Shown: piece after piece, positions 22,099 through 33,240 of the stretch
Numbering within the stretch: the first letter of the stretch is position 1
Layout of the letters: the number at the start of each line of letters is the position of its first letter
Source of the DNA: Taxillus chinensis
Taxonomy: Eukaryota; Streptophyta; Magnoliopsida; Santalales; Loranthaceae
Direction: 5' to 3'
Length of the DNA: 64,000 nt
Assembly (NCBI GenBank): GCA_023512835.1
Contig: CM042085.1
Span: forward strand, 35,480,324-35,544,323
The notes under the pieces: generated by a model
Seen by the model: the letters and a program-made list of their open reading frames with translations, nothing else
The model's database searches: none
Told to the model about the DNA's origin: nothing
Program-made: the position numbers and the translations under genes

Positions 22099-23745
22099 TA
22101 TAGATGAAAGTTGAAGGGCGAGAGGGAAGGCGAGGTCTTGGGGATTGAAAGAGCAACGAGAGTTTTAGGGATTTGAAAAGGGTAATACTCGTGCTTCGCA
22201 GGAATGACCAGAATATATAAGACCGAGTGAATGTCAGCGGGTCTAGGAATTTGGCGAGTGAAAAAGTAAACCGCTTGACAGGCTGATGTCATTAGTCTTG
22301 ATATCGGTGCGCCTCCGAATTAAAAGATGACGTGGAGACGGCATGACCAAGTAAGGGTAACAGCTGTTTGCCTTCCTGGGGAAGTGTGTGCATCCCGAGA
22401 CATGCATTCAATGAATCATCATTATTCCTCCTCAAAAGCACGCGATATATAATAAGACATGGATTATCACAATTTTGACAATGTCAGGAGTCCGGAGGAA
22501 TGAACCGACAATCATCCGGAATCAACGATAGTCGAGTGACGAGTATCCGGATGAAAAGTAGACCGTGTCCGTAGTAACAGAGTGCAGTGAGAGAGAAGTA
22601 GATTCTTTTGCTGTCAATAAGTCGAAGAGAAGAGAAGTACCACAACACTTCAAATCCAAGACTATGGACTAGATTTATCGATAAGGTGGTAAAGAAAATC
22701 TGAACCTGTAGCTTCACAAAAAAAATAAACTAAAAGTACAAAAGCTTAACAGGCAAGGATTAATACGGATAGGAGAAAATAGTCAGTTAAGAGCTATATA
22801 ATCCGAACTAATGAGTATCAGAACTTATGCATTACAAAGAATGAAATAGACATATACATACTAGAGAATTATCAATGTGACTGAATCAGGGCATATGTCA
22901 GATAATAAATACACAAGTTCATATAGGTCAACATAGCAAAACCGTCCTGCTAAACGACGTAGCTAAGATTAATTAAAAATCATATGATTTGACCAAACTA
23001 GGATTCATGAGTGAAAAATGAGGAAGCGAACACATGTCAAAAGCAAGCAGTTGATTATCCGATAGAAATGCATGGTTGAAGAAAAAAAAACATCTAAGCA
23101 TGCCTCAATTCTGTTTCAACAACGCATGTCCAGTCAGATCCAGAAGTAAAGGTTTAGAGGAGGGAGTATCTGAGACATATTAGGGGGTTATTACTGAGGT
23201 AATAGATGAAGCTTAGGCTCCCCCGTAGATCATTCGATCCTCTCAAAGAAAGGCTCCCCCTCGAATAGACAGCCAGGAAAGAGGTCATGAGACATATATG
23301 GGGGGTATTACTCGAATAATTTATAAAGCATTTTCTCCCCCGTAGATTGTGCAATCCTCTCGGTAAACCTTTCCGGCTTAAAGAAAGTCAGTACTGTCTA
23401 TCTTTTTAGGAAACTATACTTCAGAAGCTGATCAGACTGCAATTGTGTATTCATCCACCAGGCATTCCGAGCTAACCCATTTCATTTCTTCAACTATACA
23501 TGTTAATAGAGTAATCTAAATGAACAGGCATTTGTCATGTGGTGATCAGTGGAAATTAAGATCATGAAACCAGAATGAGGTTAATCATATAAACTTTAAT
23601 CATGTTTGCTTAAATGACTTCAGTCGGGAAACGCAAGCATCATTATGAAGTTGATATCAATATCAGAAGCATGAAGCACGTTAAACAGTAAGTATGATCA
23701 ACATTAAGATCAGTATGTATCTACTACTATCAATAAAAGCACAAT
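22099..23745 (-). other. pol-to-ORF spacer of element B, with repeated PPT-like tracts
   Basis: Non-coding, 1.65 kb, homologous to 27922-29556. At 23150-23360 a block of roughly 130 bp occurs twice in tandem. Each copy has GAGACATAT, a G5-6 run with TATTACT, CTCCCCCGTAGAT and CAATCCTCTC-like ends. On the minus (element-sense) strand this gives repeated CTACGGGGGAG tracts. Sireviruses are known for multiplied polypurine tracts near the pol end; this fits but is inference. Confidence 0.6.
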
Positions 23746-23750
23746 GCATG
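23746..23750. repeat. Target site duplication GCATG, left copy
   Basis: GCATG directly before the LTR start TGATGG; pairs with 36453-36457. It shows that element A inserted between RNase H and spacer of element B. Confidence 0.92.
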
Positions 23751-24169
23751 TGATGGTCCCTTGGAGCCTAGAGGGGGGGGGGGTGAATAGGCTCTTATCG
23801 AAACTCTTTTCTTTCTCTTAAGACACAAACACTTATCTAGTTAAGTGATAGAATCATCATGGAAGATAACCAGGATAGTGGAAGTATTTTGTTTTATTAT
23901 CACAAGATAAATACAACAAAACAAAGCAAGACTCTCTTACACTCGTTTTACAAATGAACTCACACACTAGCCAAATTCTATCTCCAAAAATGAAAACGCT
24001 TGTGCATACACAGGATTAGTCTTTTCTTGACAAATGCACATACGCTCTCTTGAGTGTATTTCCGGATTAATAACATATCTTCTGCAACGATCAAATAAAC
24101 ACAAGAGATCTCAAATCAAATTACATAAGGCTTTATCAGCATTATCCAAATTGTGGGTTTGATCCAACA
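23751..24169 (-). mobile_element. 3' LTR of element A
   Basis: Element-sense it runs TGTTGGATCAAACCC to GGGACCATCA. It contains an 11-base G run (23773-23783) where the 5' LTR has 27. Confidence 0.92.
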
Positions 24170-24180
24170 ATCTCCCCCAA
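24170..24180 (-). promoter_or_regulatory. Polypurine tract of element A
   Basis: Element-sense TTGGGGGAGAT directly before the 3' LTR start TGTTGG. Correct place and composition for plus-strand priming. Confidence 0.85.
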
Positions 24181-25795
24181 TTGTGGATATGCCCAAACCC
24201 TTTGTAATCTGATCTGGTAAGCAAAAAAAGATAACATACGGAATATACATCACAACCAATTTCATTTAACAAGAACTAAGTACAATTTAGCCTTAATACA
24301 AGATTTTCGCTAAGGAACATAAGGCTTACTATACTTGAAGATCATAGTTGCCGCTTTCTCTCTAAGCTCCATTGTCTCGCTTCATCGTAAAGGTGGTGTG
24401 TTGGCTCCAATATTTGTCCATAGTTAAGAATGACTTGATGAAGTGACGACAAAGGCTCCTTGCCTATCTCCATCCGGCCGTTGTGGCACTTGCTTCTTGC
24501 CCCGGAATGTCGCCTTGAGTTTCTCGCTGGACGCAAGGGTGTGATGCCCAACTCTTCATATAATCCAGCTTTCTTCACGGCTTGGTCGGCTGAGACACGA
24601 GGTTCCCATTGATTCTTTCTAATGAAGTGCTCCACAATCCGATGAGAATCAATGAGAATCATTTGCTTGGACTGAATCATGAAGACAGCCCATCATGAAG
24701 TGTGGCGACATAATCCAGGTACGGAATGAGGATAGTTGAGAGAGTTTTCCATGGCTTGCTATCCTCAGCGCTCCGTCGATGAAGGACTGAATTAGATCCA
24801 CACTGGGAAGATAGCCTTCATTCCAACATGGCAGAACATCAAACAAGTGCCCATCCTTGTAGAGAGATGGAAACGGCCTCATCTCCATTTTAGCAGCCCT
24901 CGAGAAGTTGTCAATGTCTTCAGAGTAAAGAGTCCTTTCTCCGAACAAAGAGTCCGAATGTCGGCCGGGGAGAAAGGGTACATTTCGAAAAGACATCTTC
25001 TCTCGACAGAAGACACAAGATAGGATTTCATTGCCTTGCGCAAGCTTCCATCCGCATCGGAAGGGTCAAACTCCGCATATGATGGGAGGAAGGTATCACC
25101 AGGGAAGAGGGGGGATGGAGGAGGAGCCGGAGCTGCAGTAGAGGAGCTTGGTTGAGAGAAGCGGCTTCGTTTGGGAATTTGAACTCCCCGAAGCACCGGA
25201 AGTGGCAGGCCGCTTCTCAGTCCGAGTAGATGGTTGTGGTGCAGAAGGAGCAGACGGATCAGATGACACTCTCTCCCTCGGTTTGGCAGATCGCCGGGAA
25301 GCAACAGGAGGACGAGCCATCGTGTGTGCTAGATCCGCGAAGGAGGTAGACAATGAATGGACGGACGAGGCGACAAGATCCATTTTCTGCTCCATTGAAG
25401 TGGAGGAGTCAGTGAGAGCGGAGAGGAGTTAGGCGCCGAGGACATCAACTTTGGCAGCGATGGCGGAAATTTGGGCGCTTTGAGCTTGGGCATGTCGGTC
25501 CACTGGATGGAAAGCACGGCGTCGGAGTGGACCGTGCCAAAAGAGGCACGCCCAAGGACCAACTCCTGGAGCTTTGGAGGACGCCCCGCATGAACAGGAG
25601 CAGGAGTGCGTTGGGCGAGGAGTCCGCGGGAGTATCGAGAGCAGGAGTATCCGGAGCATCAGAGGCATCTGGAGCATCGGAGGCATCCGGAGCAATGGAG
25701 GCATCCGGAGCATTGGAGGCGTCCGGAGCAATGGACCCGCTTTGACCAGATAAGTCAACCACGGGAATCGCGGCAGCATGGGAAGAGGGTCCAGC

Positions 25796-25799
25796 CTTA
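25796..25799. repeat. Possible target duplication CTTA, left copy
   Basis: CTTA before the LTR-like pair; a second CTTA follows at 26633-26636. It is four bases rather than the usual five, so it is less certain. Confidence 0.6.
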
Positions 25800-26632
25800 T
25801 GTCACGGGGTCAGGTTTCCTGCGCCTCTCAACCCACTGCGGCACTTAGCTTCTCTATCCACGGTCCGCTAAGTTTAGCCTTTAAGGGTTGAAGCGCACGT
25901 AGACTGGTTTCGCCCTGCCACTGGGCTCATCAGGAGAACGGCTCCAGTTCCTGACCAGTTTGTGTAAGGATGGCCAAATCCCTTCTTCAACATCAAGTCC
26001 TCGACTAGCGGCGTGCTCCCCGCATTCAATCGGGTCGGCACGTCTGAACTCCGAAGGGGTTCCATCCGTTCTCCTCCACGAACTGTCTGGAACCTTCTCG
26101 CTGCGCACCATCTACGCTTCAACCAACCCCTCTCCTTTACGTAGCACGAATCTATTCCTGAATCGTGCCACTAAGAAACGTCCCGCCAGCACCACGCTGC
26201 TCGGGTCGTGACATTGCTTGTCACGGGGTCAGGTTTCCTACGCCTCTCAACCCACTGCGGCACTTAGCTTCTCTATCCACGGTCCGCTAAGTTTAGCCTT
26301 TAAGGGTTGAAGCGCACGTAGACTGGTTTCGCCCTGCCACTGGGCTCATCAGGAGAACAGCTCCAGTTCCCGACCAGTTTGTGTAAGGATGGCCAAATCC
26401 CTTTTTCAACGTCAAGTCCTCGACTAGCGGCGTGCTCCCCGCATTCAACCGGGTCGGCACGTCTGAACTCCGAAGGGGTTCCATCCGTTCTCCTCCACGA
26501 ACTGTCTGGAACCTTCTCGCTGCGCACCATCTACGCTTCAACCAACCCCTCTCCTTTACGTAGCACGAATCCATTCCTGAATCGTGCCACTAAGAAACGT
26601 CCCGCCAGCACCACGCTGCTCGGGTCGTGACA
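25800..26632 (-). mobile_element. Tandem pair of 414-bp LTR-like units
   Basis: Two copies (25800-26213 and 26219-26632), each TGTCACGGGGTC to GGGTCGTGACA with 7-bp inverted ends, separated by only TTGCT. They differ at about seven positions. Read on the minus strand they begin TGTCACGACCCG, a common start of plant gypsy LTRs. The pair interrupts the third ORF of element A, and the sister copy at 7820-7850 lacks it. There is no room for an internal domain. It may be an LTR-LTR product, two successive insertions, or a two-LTR circle integration. Confidence 0.7.
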
Positions 26633-27921
26633 CTTAGCAGGGGAAGGACTCCGTGCGGTAGGGACTGGGCCGGAGGGTGTAGGGAAAGGTACATCGGGAA
26701 TGGCGGCCGGCATAAGAAAGCCTTGGTCCAAGTTCTAGATGATCATGGTCTCTGGGGATTGGGTATTGCGTGTGTAAAACACCCGGAGATCGGTGTCAGG
26801 AATGGAGGAGGTGTGGGCTAGGCTGAAACGGAGCCAAAGGTCCGTTAAGGTGTCGGTGGTGAGATGGGCAAGATAATCTCGGGGTTGAGGTAGGGGAGGC
26901 AAAGGGGCTTCCGGAGAAGAGGCCGGGACATCGGCGGTGGCGACGAAGAACGGGGGTATCAAACGCGGCAAGAATAGCGGAGGTGGAGGGAGTGGGGACA
27001 TCGGCGGCAGAGGGGGCCGAGGAAACGGCTTTAGGAGCACCAGCGAGAGATGGCCCCGCAACCTCGGACGGTTCGGCACGGACGCTGTGCTTTGGGAGGC
27101 CCGAGAATGAGAGGGTGCTGCAACGGACCGAATCCGGGAGGATCGGGGTGCGAACTGATGTCAGGGGCTTGGCTGTCGGAGGGGTCACCAACAGAACTGC
27201 CTTGTTGTTCCGAGGCAGGAAGTATGCGGAGAGCTGCAGATGGTCGGCGGGCGATCATGTTCCCATCCGGCGTAAGATAACGAAGGTAATAAGCCGGAGG
27301 AAATGGAACAACATCATATCGAGCGAAATGGTCCGGATTAAGATGCCGGAAGACAATGCTGAGGATGCGCCCGAAGGAATGGTTCTTGGAACCATTCTGC
27401 AGCAACCGAAACAAGAACATCCCCCAATCCATCGGAAGACCTTCAAAAACGCCGTACATGGCCAGGAGAAGGTTGTACGGAATGGAGTCGAGGGCTGAGG
27501 TGCGAGCTAGTAAGCATCGACTCAAGATGGTCGCCATACATCGATAGCGACCTTGGAAGGATTTCACCTTGTATTCCTTGCCTTTTTGTGTGCAACCCAT
27601 AGAAGCCGCCATTGGATCGGCATCTGGGCGCTGTGGTTCACCAAGAAGTAGGTGGAGAGCAGCGCGGAGAACAGCCGGAGTGATGATGATGGATTCACCG
27701 CGGACATAAGAGGTTATGGAATCGGTGGTGCAGCGAATCCGTTGGTAATACTCAAGAACGTCGTCGATAAGAAAATCGACGGGATTGGAGATCAGGCTGA
27801 GTATATGCGAGGCTTCAAGGAGAGGGTGAAGCTGGAAAAACCAATCCGGAGGATTAGAAACAGCATTCCAATCAACCAGATGGCCAGGAGTAACGCCGGA
27901 AAGAGAGATTCTGGGTGCCAT

Positions 27922-29601
27922 TGCAGATTAAATTTGAAGGACAAGATGAAAGGTGAGGTCTTGGCGATGGAAGGAGCAACGAGAGGTTTAGGGATTTGAA
28001 ATGAGCAATACTCGTGCTTCGCAGGGATGATCAGAACATATAAGACCGAGTTCGCAAATGTCAGCGGGTCTAGGAATTGGCGAGTGAAATAGGGACCCGC
28101 TTGATAGGCTGATGTCATTATTCTGGATATCGATGCACCTCCGAATGAAACGATGTCGTGGAGACCGCATGACTAAGTAAGTGTAACAGCTGGTTGCCAT
28201 CCAAAGAAGTGTGTGTGCATCCCGAGATTTTCATTTAATGAATCACCATGATTCCTCCTCAAAAGCACGCGACACATAGGAAGACTTGGATTGTCGCGGT
28301 GAGACTGTGTCAGGAGTCCGGAGGAATGAACCAACAATCATCCGGAGTAAATAATAGTCGAGGAAGAGTATCCGGATGAAAAGTAGACCATGTCCGTAGT
28401 ATACAGAGTTCAGGAGAGAGTGAAGTAGATTCCTTTGCCGTCAATTAAGTCGAAGAGAAGAGAAGTACCACAACACTTCAAATCCAAGACTATGGACTAG
28501 ATTGATCGATACGGTTGCAAAGAGAATCTTAACCTGTAGCTAAACGAAGAAATGAACTGAAAATGCAAAAGCTTAACAGGCAAGGATTAGTACGGATTAG
28601 GAAAAATAATCAGTGAAAAACGACATAATCTGAACTAATGAGAAACAGAACTTATGCATTACTAAGCATGCGAGAGACATATACATACGTGAAAATGATC
28701 AATATTACCGAATCGGGGCATATGTCGGATAACAATACACAAGTTCATATAGGTCAACATAGCGAAACCGTCTTGCTGAATAACGTAGCTAAGATTAATT
28801 AAAGATCATATGATTTGGCCAATTTAGGATTCATGAGTGAAAAATGTGGAAGCAAACACATGTCAAAAGTAAGCAGGTGATTAGCCGATTAAAATGCATG
28901 GTTGAAGAAAGAAAATACGTCCAAGCATGCCACTTTTCTGATCTAAAACAGCATGTCCTGTCAAATTCGGAAGTAAAAGTTTAGAGGAGGGAGTATCCGA
29001 GACATATTAGGGGTTCATTACTGCTCCCCCGTAGATCATTTAATCCTCTCAATGAAAAGCTCCCCCCTCAAATAGACGGCCAGGAAAGGGGTCATGAGAC
29101 ATATACGGGGGGTATTACTAAATAATATATAAAGCATTTTCTCCCCCGTAGATTGTGCAATCCTCTCGATTGACATTTCCGGTTTGTTGAATTCAGCACT
29201 GTCTTTCTTATTAGAAAACTATACTTCAGAAGCTGACCAGACTGTGATTGAGTATTCATCCACCAGGCATTCCGAGCTAACCCATTTCATTTCTTCAACT
29301 ATACACATTAATAGAGTAATCTAAATGAACATGCTATTGTCATGTGGTGATTAGTGGAAATTAAGATCATGAAACTAGAAAGAGATAAATCATATAAACT
29401 TTAATCATGGTAGCTTAAACGACTTTAGTCGGGAAACGCAAGCATCCTCTCACATATGAAGTTGATATTAATATCAGAAGCATGAGGCCTTAAACTAGTA
29501 AGAATGATCGGCATTAAAGTCAGTATGTATCTTCTACTTACAATAAAAGCACAATGCATGTTCTGATAGAAAATATACTGTTGGGTAAATTAAATGTGAA
29601 A
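27922..29601 (-). other. pol-to-ORF spacer of element A
   Basis: Non-coding, homologous to the spacer of B. It includes the repeated GGGGGAG tracts (29020-29170, minus sense) and AT-rich sequence. The point where B was entered by A corresponds to about 29557 here (GCATG). Confidence 0.6.
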
Positions 29602-30207
29602 CTATGCAGAAAAGTCGAGCATACCTAAACGGAAGAGTAGTTCAGAGAATCTTGCATCAGGTAGGGGCTTTGTAAAAATGTCGGTCAGTTGATCTTCAGT
29701 AGCAACATGTTCCAGTGAGATGTGACTTTTAAGAACATGATCACGTATGAAGTGATACCGGACTTCAATATGCTTCATCTTAGGATGCATGACAGGATTG
29801 TTGCTGATAGCAATAGCGCTAGTGTTGTCGCAGTAGAGTGGAATAGATGACATGTTGAAACCGTAGTCGGAAGTTGACTTTGCATCCGAGTAGCCGTGCA
29901 CAAGAACTCCCAAGCAGCTATATATTCCGCCTCGGCGAGTAGAGGTTGATACGGAATTCGCTTCTTCGAACCATGAAATTAATCTATTTCCAAGAAACCG
30001 ACACGTACCACTTGTGCTCTTCCTGTCGATGCGACATCCAACGAAGTCGGCATCGGAGTATCCTGGATAAGGTGAAGTTGGACTCCTTTGGGTACCGAGT
30101 CCCAAATTCATCGTTCCCTTGAGATACCTTAATATCCGTTTAACATGAAGCATATGTGACTCCTTGGGATTCGCCTGGTATCGTGCACGGATGCAAGTTG
30201 CAAACAT
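29602..30207 (-). pseudogene. pol: Element A RNase H, frameshifted
   Basis: Contains [73 protein letters not shown] and the copia pol ending TEDQLTDIFTKPLPDARFSE. The segment that should read AEAEYIAAWEF is present only in another frame (about 29905-29940), so two compensating frameshifts remove the catalytic Glu from this frame. Confidence 0.85.
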
Positions 30208-31079
30208 AATGTCTGGGCGACTTGCTTGTAAGATACAAACAAGGATCCGATCATCCTCTCGTAGTCAGTCACATTTACTGATATGCCGTCAACATCCGGA
30301 TCTAACTTGGCACTAACAGGCATGGGAGTTTTGACGGGAGATGAACCTTCCATACCAAACTTCTTAATAAGATCGCGAGTGTACTTAGCTTGGTTAATGA
30401 AGATTCCTTCCTTTAATTGTTTAACTTCTATTCCAAGGAAGTAAGACAGTTCTCCCATCATACTCATCTCAAACTTGCCTGTCATTAACTTAGCAAACTC
30501 TTCACAAAGCTTCGGATTCGTTGATCCGAAAATGATATCATCCACGTATATTTGTACGATCAAAGTGTGTCCGTTCTCTTTTCGTAGAAATAGGGTGGTG
30601 TCTATCTTCCCTTTTTGGAAGTTGTGAGCAAGAAGGAATTCTAACAATGTGTCGTACCAGGCTCTTGGAGCTTGCTTCAAACCATATAAAGCTTTTCGAA
30701 GCTTGTAGACAAGATGTCCTGCCTTAGGTTCAATGAAGCCAGGAGGTTGTTCAACGTACACCTCCTCTTGAAGATCTCCATTCAGGAATGCGCTCTTGAC
30801 GTCCATTTGATAAACTATGAAGTTTTCATATGAAGCATACGCCAGAAACATTCGGATTGCCTCAAGTCTTGCTACCGGAGCAAAGGTCTCATCATAATCT
30901 ATTCCTTCTTCTTGACGATATCCTTTGGCTACCAGTCTGGCTTTGTTCCGGATTACTATTCCATCCGTATCAAGCTTGTTCCGGAACACCCATTTAACAC
31001 CAATGACTTGCTGAGACTTAGCCCTTGGTACTAAGGTCCACACGTTATTTCTCTTAAATTGATTCAACTCTTCTTGCAT
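30208..31079 (-). pseudogene. pol: Element A reverse transcriptase
   Basis: Nearly intact [77 protein letters not shown] and the active site [12 protein letters not shown], whose two catalytic Asp codons are at 30537-30542. The frame shifts near 30205 into RNase H. It is the best preserved pol segment among the copia elements here. The family makes DNA from element RNA inside virus-like particles. Confidence 0.9.
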
Positions 31080-31100
31080 GGCTTCTATCCAACTCGAATC

Positions 31101-32500
31101 CTAAAGAGCTTCATCTACCACCTTTAGTTCTATTTGAGATAGAAAACACGAGTAAAGGCTCATGTTGAAGGTGGCTGCTCTTGTTCTTACACCAACAGTA
31201 GGATCACCAATCACTTGTTCTGAGGGATGGTTTCGGGTCCATCTGTAATTCTGTGCATGTGATAGATGATCTTGAACAATTTCAAGCTCTTCCAGATTAG
31301 GTGGTTCAGTTGCATCCGCTGGTTGAGCTTCGTCCGGACTAGATGTTTCCGTATTGAAAGGTACGGTTGAACTAGAAGGTTCTTCAACACTGTTTCTTTC
31401 AGTGTTAACTTGTCCGGACGGACTTGAAAGTGCTCTAGAATTTTGGATATCCGTAGGAGTATGTCCGGAGCTAAATGGTAATCCGGAGTCTGAGTCATCC
31501 GTAGCATCATCCATATAATTTCGTTGTGCTTCGCTGATGCCACGTGGTTGGTCAAGATGTGTAACAGGAACATTCATAAAATTTGAATAATCGACGTTGC
31601 TGTCCATAACCTGCACATTGGAACTTGAAGAACCGACTTTTGACCAATCAAGGTTAGTTTCATCAAAGGTCACATGGATAGATTCTTCAACTTTAAAAAG
31701 TTTTCTATTGAAGACCCGATAAGCTTTGCTATGAAATGAGTACCCGACAAAGATCCCATCATCAGATTTTGGTTCAAATTTATTCCGGGGTTCTTTGTCG
31801 TTGTTCAATATATAGCAAGTACACCCAAAGGCTCGAAATGTGAAATTGAAGGCTTTCATCCTCTCCACATCTCATAGGGTGTTTTCATGGTAGATTTATT
31901 TATTAGAGTTCCGTTTCAACATAGCGGGCGGTGGACACGGCTTCACCCATGGGCGAGAGGAAGCGTTGCCCCTGCTAACATGGACCTGCCAGCCTCGACT
32001 AAAGTGCGATTCTTGCGCTCACCTACTCCATTTTGTTGAGGAGTTCTGGGCCAGAGAAGTCATGTTGTATGCCCTGGTTCGAACAATATGATCTCATTTC
32101 TGAAAAATCAAATTCCGTACCATGATCACTCCCGATACACTTTATGCTCGGTCCTTGTGATTTGCTTATCCAGTTGAAAAGATCTACAAGATGCTCAAAA
32201 GTTTGATCCTTTGATTTCAGGAACATCACCATGTGTATCTGGTGAAATCATCGATAACCACTAGGGTATATCTCGCACCGACTAGTGACGAACAGATATA
32301 GGACCACATAGGTCCATATGAAGAAGTTGTAGAGGAGCGGTTATTGAATTAACCGATTTGCTCTTAAAGCTATGTTTGGTCTGTTTGCCCAGTTGGCATT
32401 CTCGACAGAGAGTCTCCTGGAGAACTTGAGTTTAGGTAGACCAGTTGACAAGATCAAGTGACGCTAATTTAGACAAAGTCTTAAAGTTTAAATGTGCGCA
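31101..32500 (-). pseudogene. pol: Element A integrase, broken
   Basis: Catalytic core parts lie at 32023-32232 (MFLKSKDQTFEHLVDLFNWI, CIGSDHGTEFDFSEMRSYC, containing the second Asp of the triad). After a gap of broken frames the C-terminal part resumes at 31868 (AFGCTCYILNNDKEPRNKFE, DDGIFVGYSFHSKAYRVFNR), followed by a long acidic/serine linker to RT. The region 31870-32020 and the zinc domain near 32400-32500 are out of frame. Confidence 0.8.
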
Positions 32501-32525
32501 TCGCTTGTGCCATAGCCAACTATCT

Positions 32526-32945
32526 TCATCTCGATGCTTTAGTGAGGAAGCATACGGGTCGGAAAGAATTATTTCTTAAGACCACTAAGTAAATGTCCCC
32601 ATCTCTTGATCCGGATAACTTAACATCTCCGAATAAGTTTTCTCTTCTTGTACGGGTGTTGGACAAAAAGGAAACAAGAAATCCTTTGTCACATAAATTA
32701 CCGACACTTAGCAGATTATGCTTTAAACCTTCGACTAGTGCAACTCTAGTGATTGATACACAGCCGTTAGTTAAGGTGCCATACCCGACAGTCTTACCTT
32801 TGCTGTTGTCGCCATATGAAACGGATGGACCTTGTTTATCATTAACTTCTACAAGCAGAGTCTGATCACCCGTCATATGTCCAGAGCATCCACTATCAAG
32901 GATCCACTTGCTTTTATTGATCTTTAACTTCAAGTGATCCGGCAA
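32526..32945 (-). pseudogene. pol: Element A protease and pre-integrase domain
   Basis: Carries WILDSGCSGHMTGDQ, the copia protease active site DSG, followed by GTLTNGCVSITRVALVEGLK and HNLLSVGNLCDKGFLVSF (pre-integrase). The frame is open across this piece and ends at 32526, before the integrase zinc domain. Confidence 0.85.
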
Positions 32946-33240
32946 TGCATTCCAGAGATGCTCCTGAAAGACAATAGTTTACACTTTTGGTGCCCAAACT
33001 TGTTTCGGGCGGTTAGAGAGAGCAGATAGTATTGTCAACATTTACGGATTTGATTTTGCTAGGACTTTTAGCTCTCCAAGTTGACTTTAGCTTGTTAGTT
33101 TCAGCTACCTCTTTTACTTGGGTTTTCTTGGGAGAGATACTCCTTTGAGGTTTGGATTTTGTTTTTCTTGAAGAACCCTTTTTGTTTAACTGATCTTTAT
33201 TGATATGAAATTGATTACAAAGCCAGTTATCAGATAAACT

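Larger units (their letters stand above)
24342..27921 (-). pseudogene. Sirevirus-like third ORF, copy E3 (element A)
   Basis: ATG at 27919-27921. The first 230 residues are open (LVDWNAVSNPPDWFFQLHPL, VEYY-like VLEYYQRIRCTTDS, ITPAVLRAAL, RYRCMATILSRCLLARTSAL, HSFGRILSIVFRHLNPDHF). Frame changes follow in the proline/serine-rich middle. An LTR pair is inserted at 25800-26632. Then come a possible short helix (MEQKMDLVASSVHSLSTSFA, about 25395) and a C-terminal block SFLPSYAEFDPSDADGSLRK, YPFSPADIRTL, MEMRPFPSLYKDG, LIQSFIDGALR, with the last recognisable codons near 24342. Estimated intact length is above 800 residues. The N-terminal domain resembles the plant 'putative transposon protein' family; function unknown. 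No transmembrane segment is evident. Confidence 0.65.

Noticed and set aside
25874..26574. Two similar open frames (MKRRWCAARRFQTVRGGERM type) on the minus strand
   Set aside because: They lie wholly within the duplicated 414-bp LTR-like units and repeat only because the units do. No family recognised.
24342..27921. Calling the third ORF an envelope gene
   Set aside because: Position fits, but I see no signal peptide, transmembrane segment or cleavage site.
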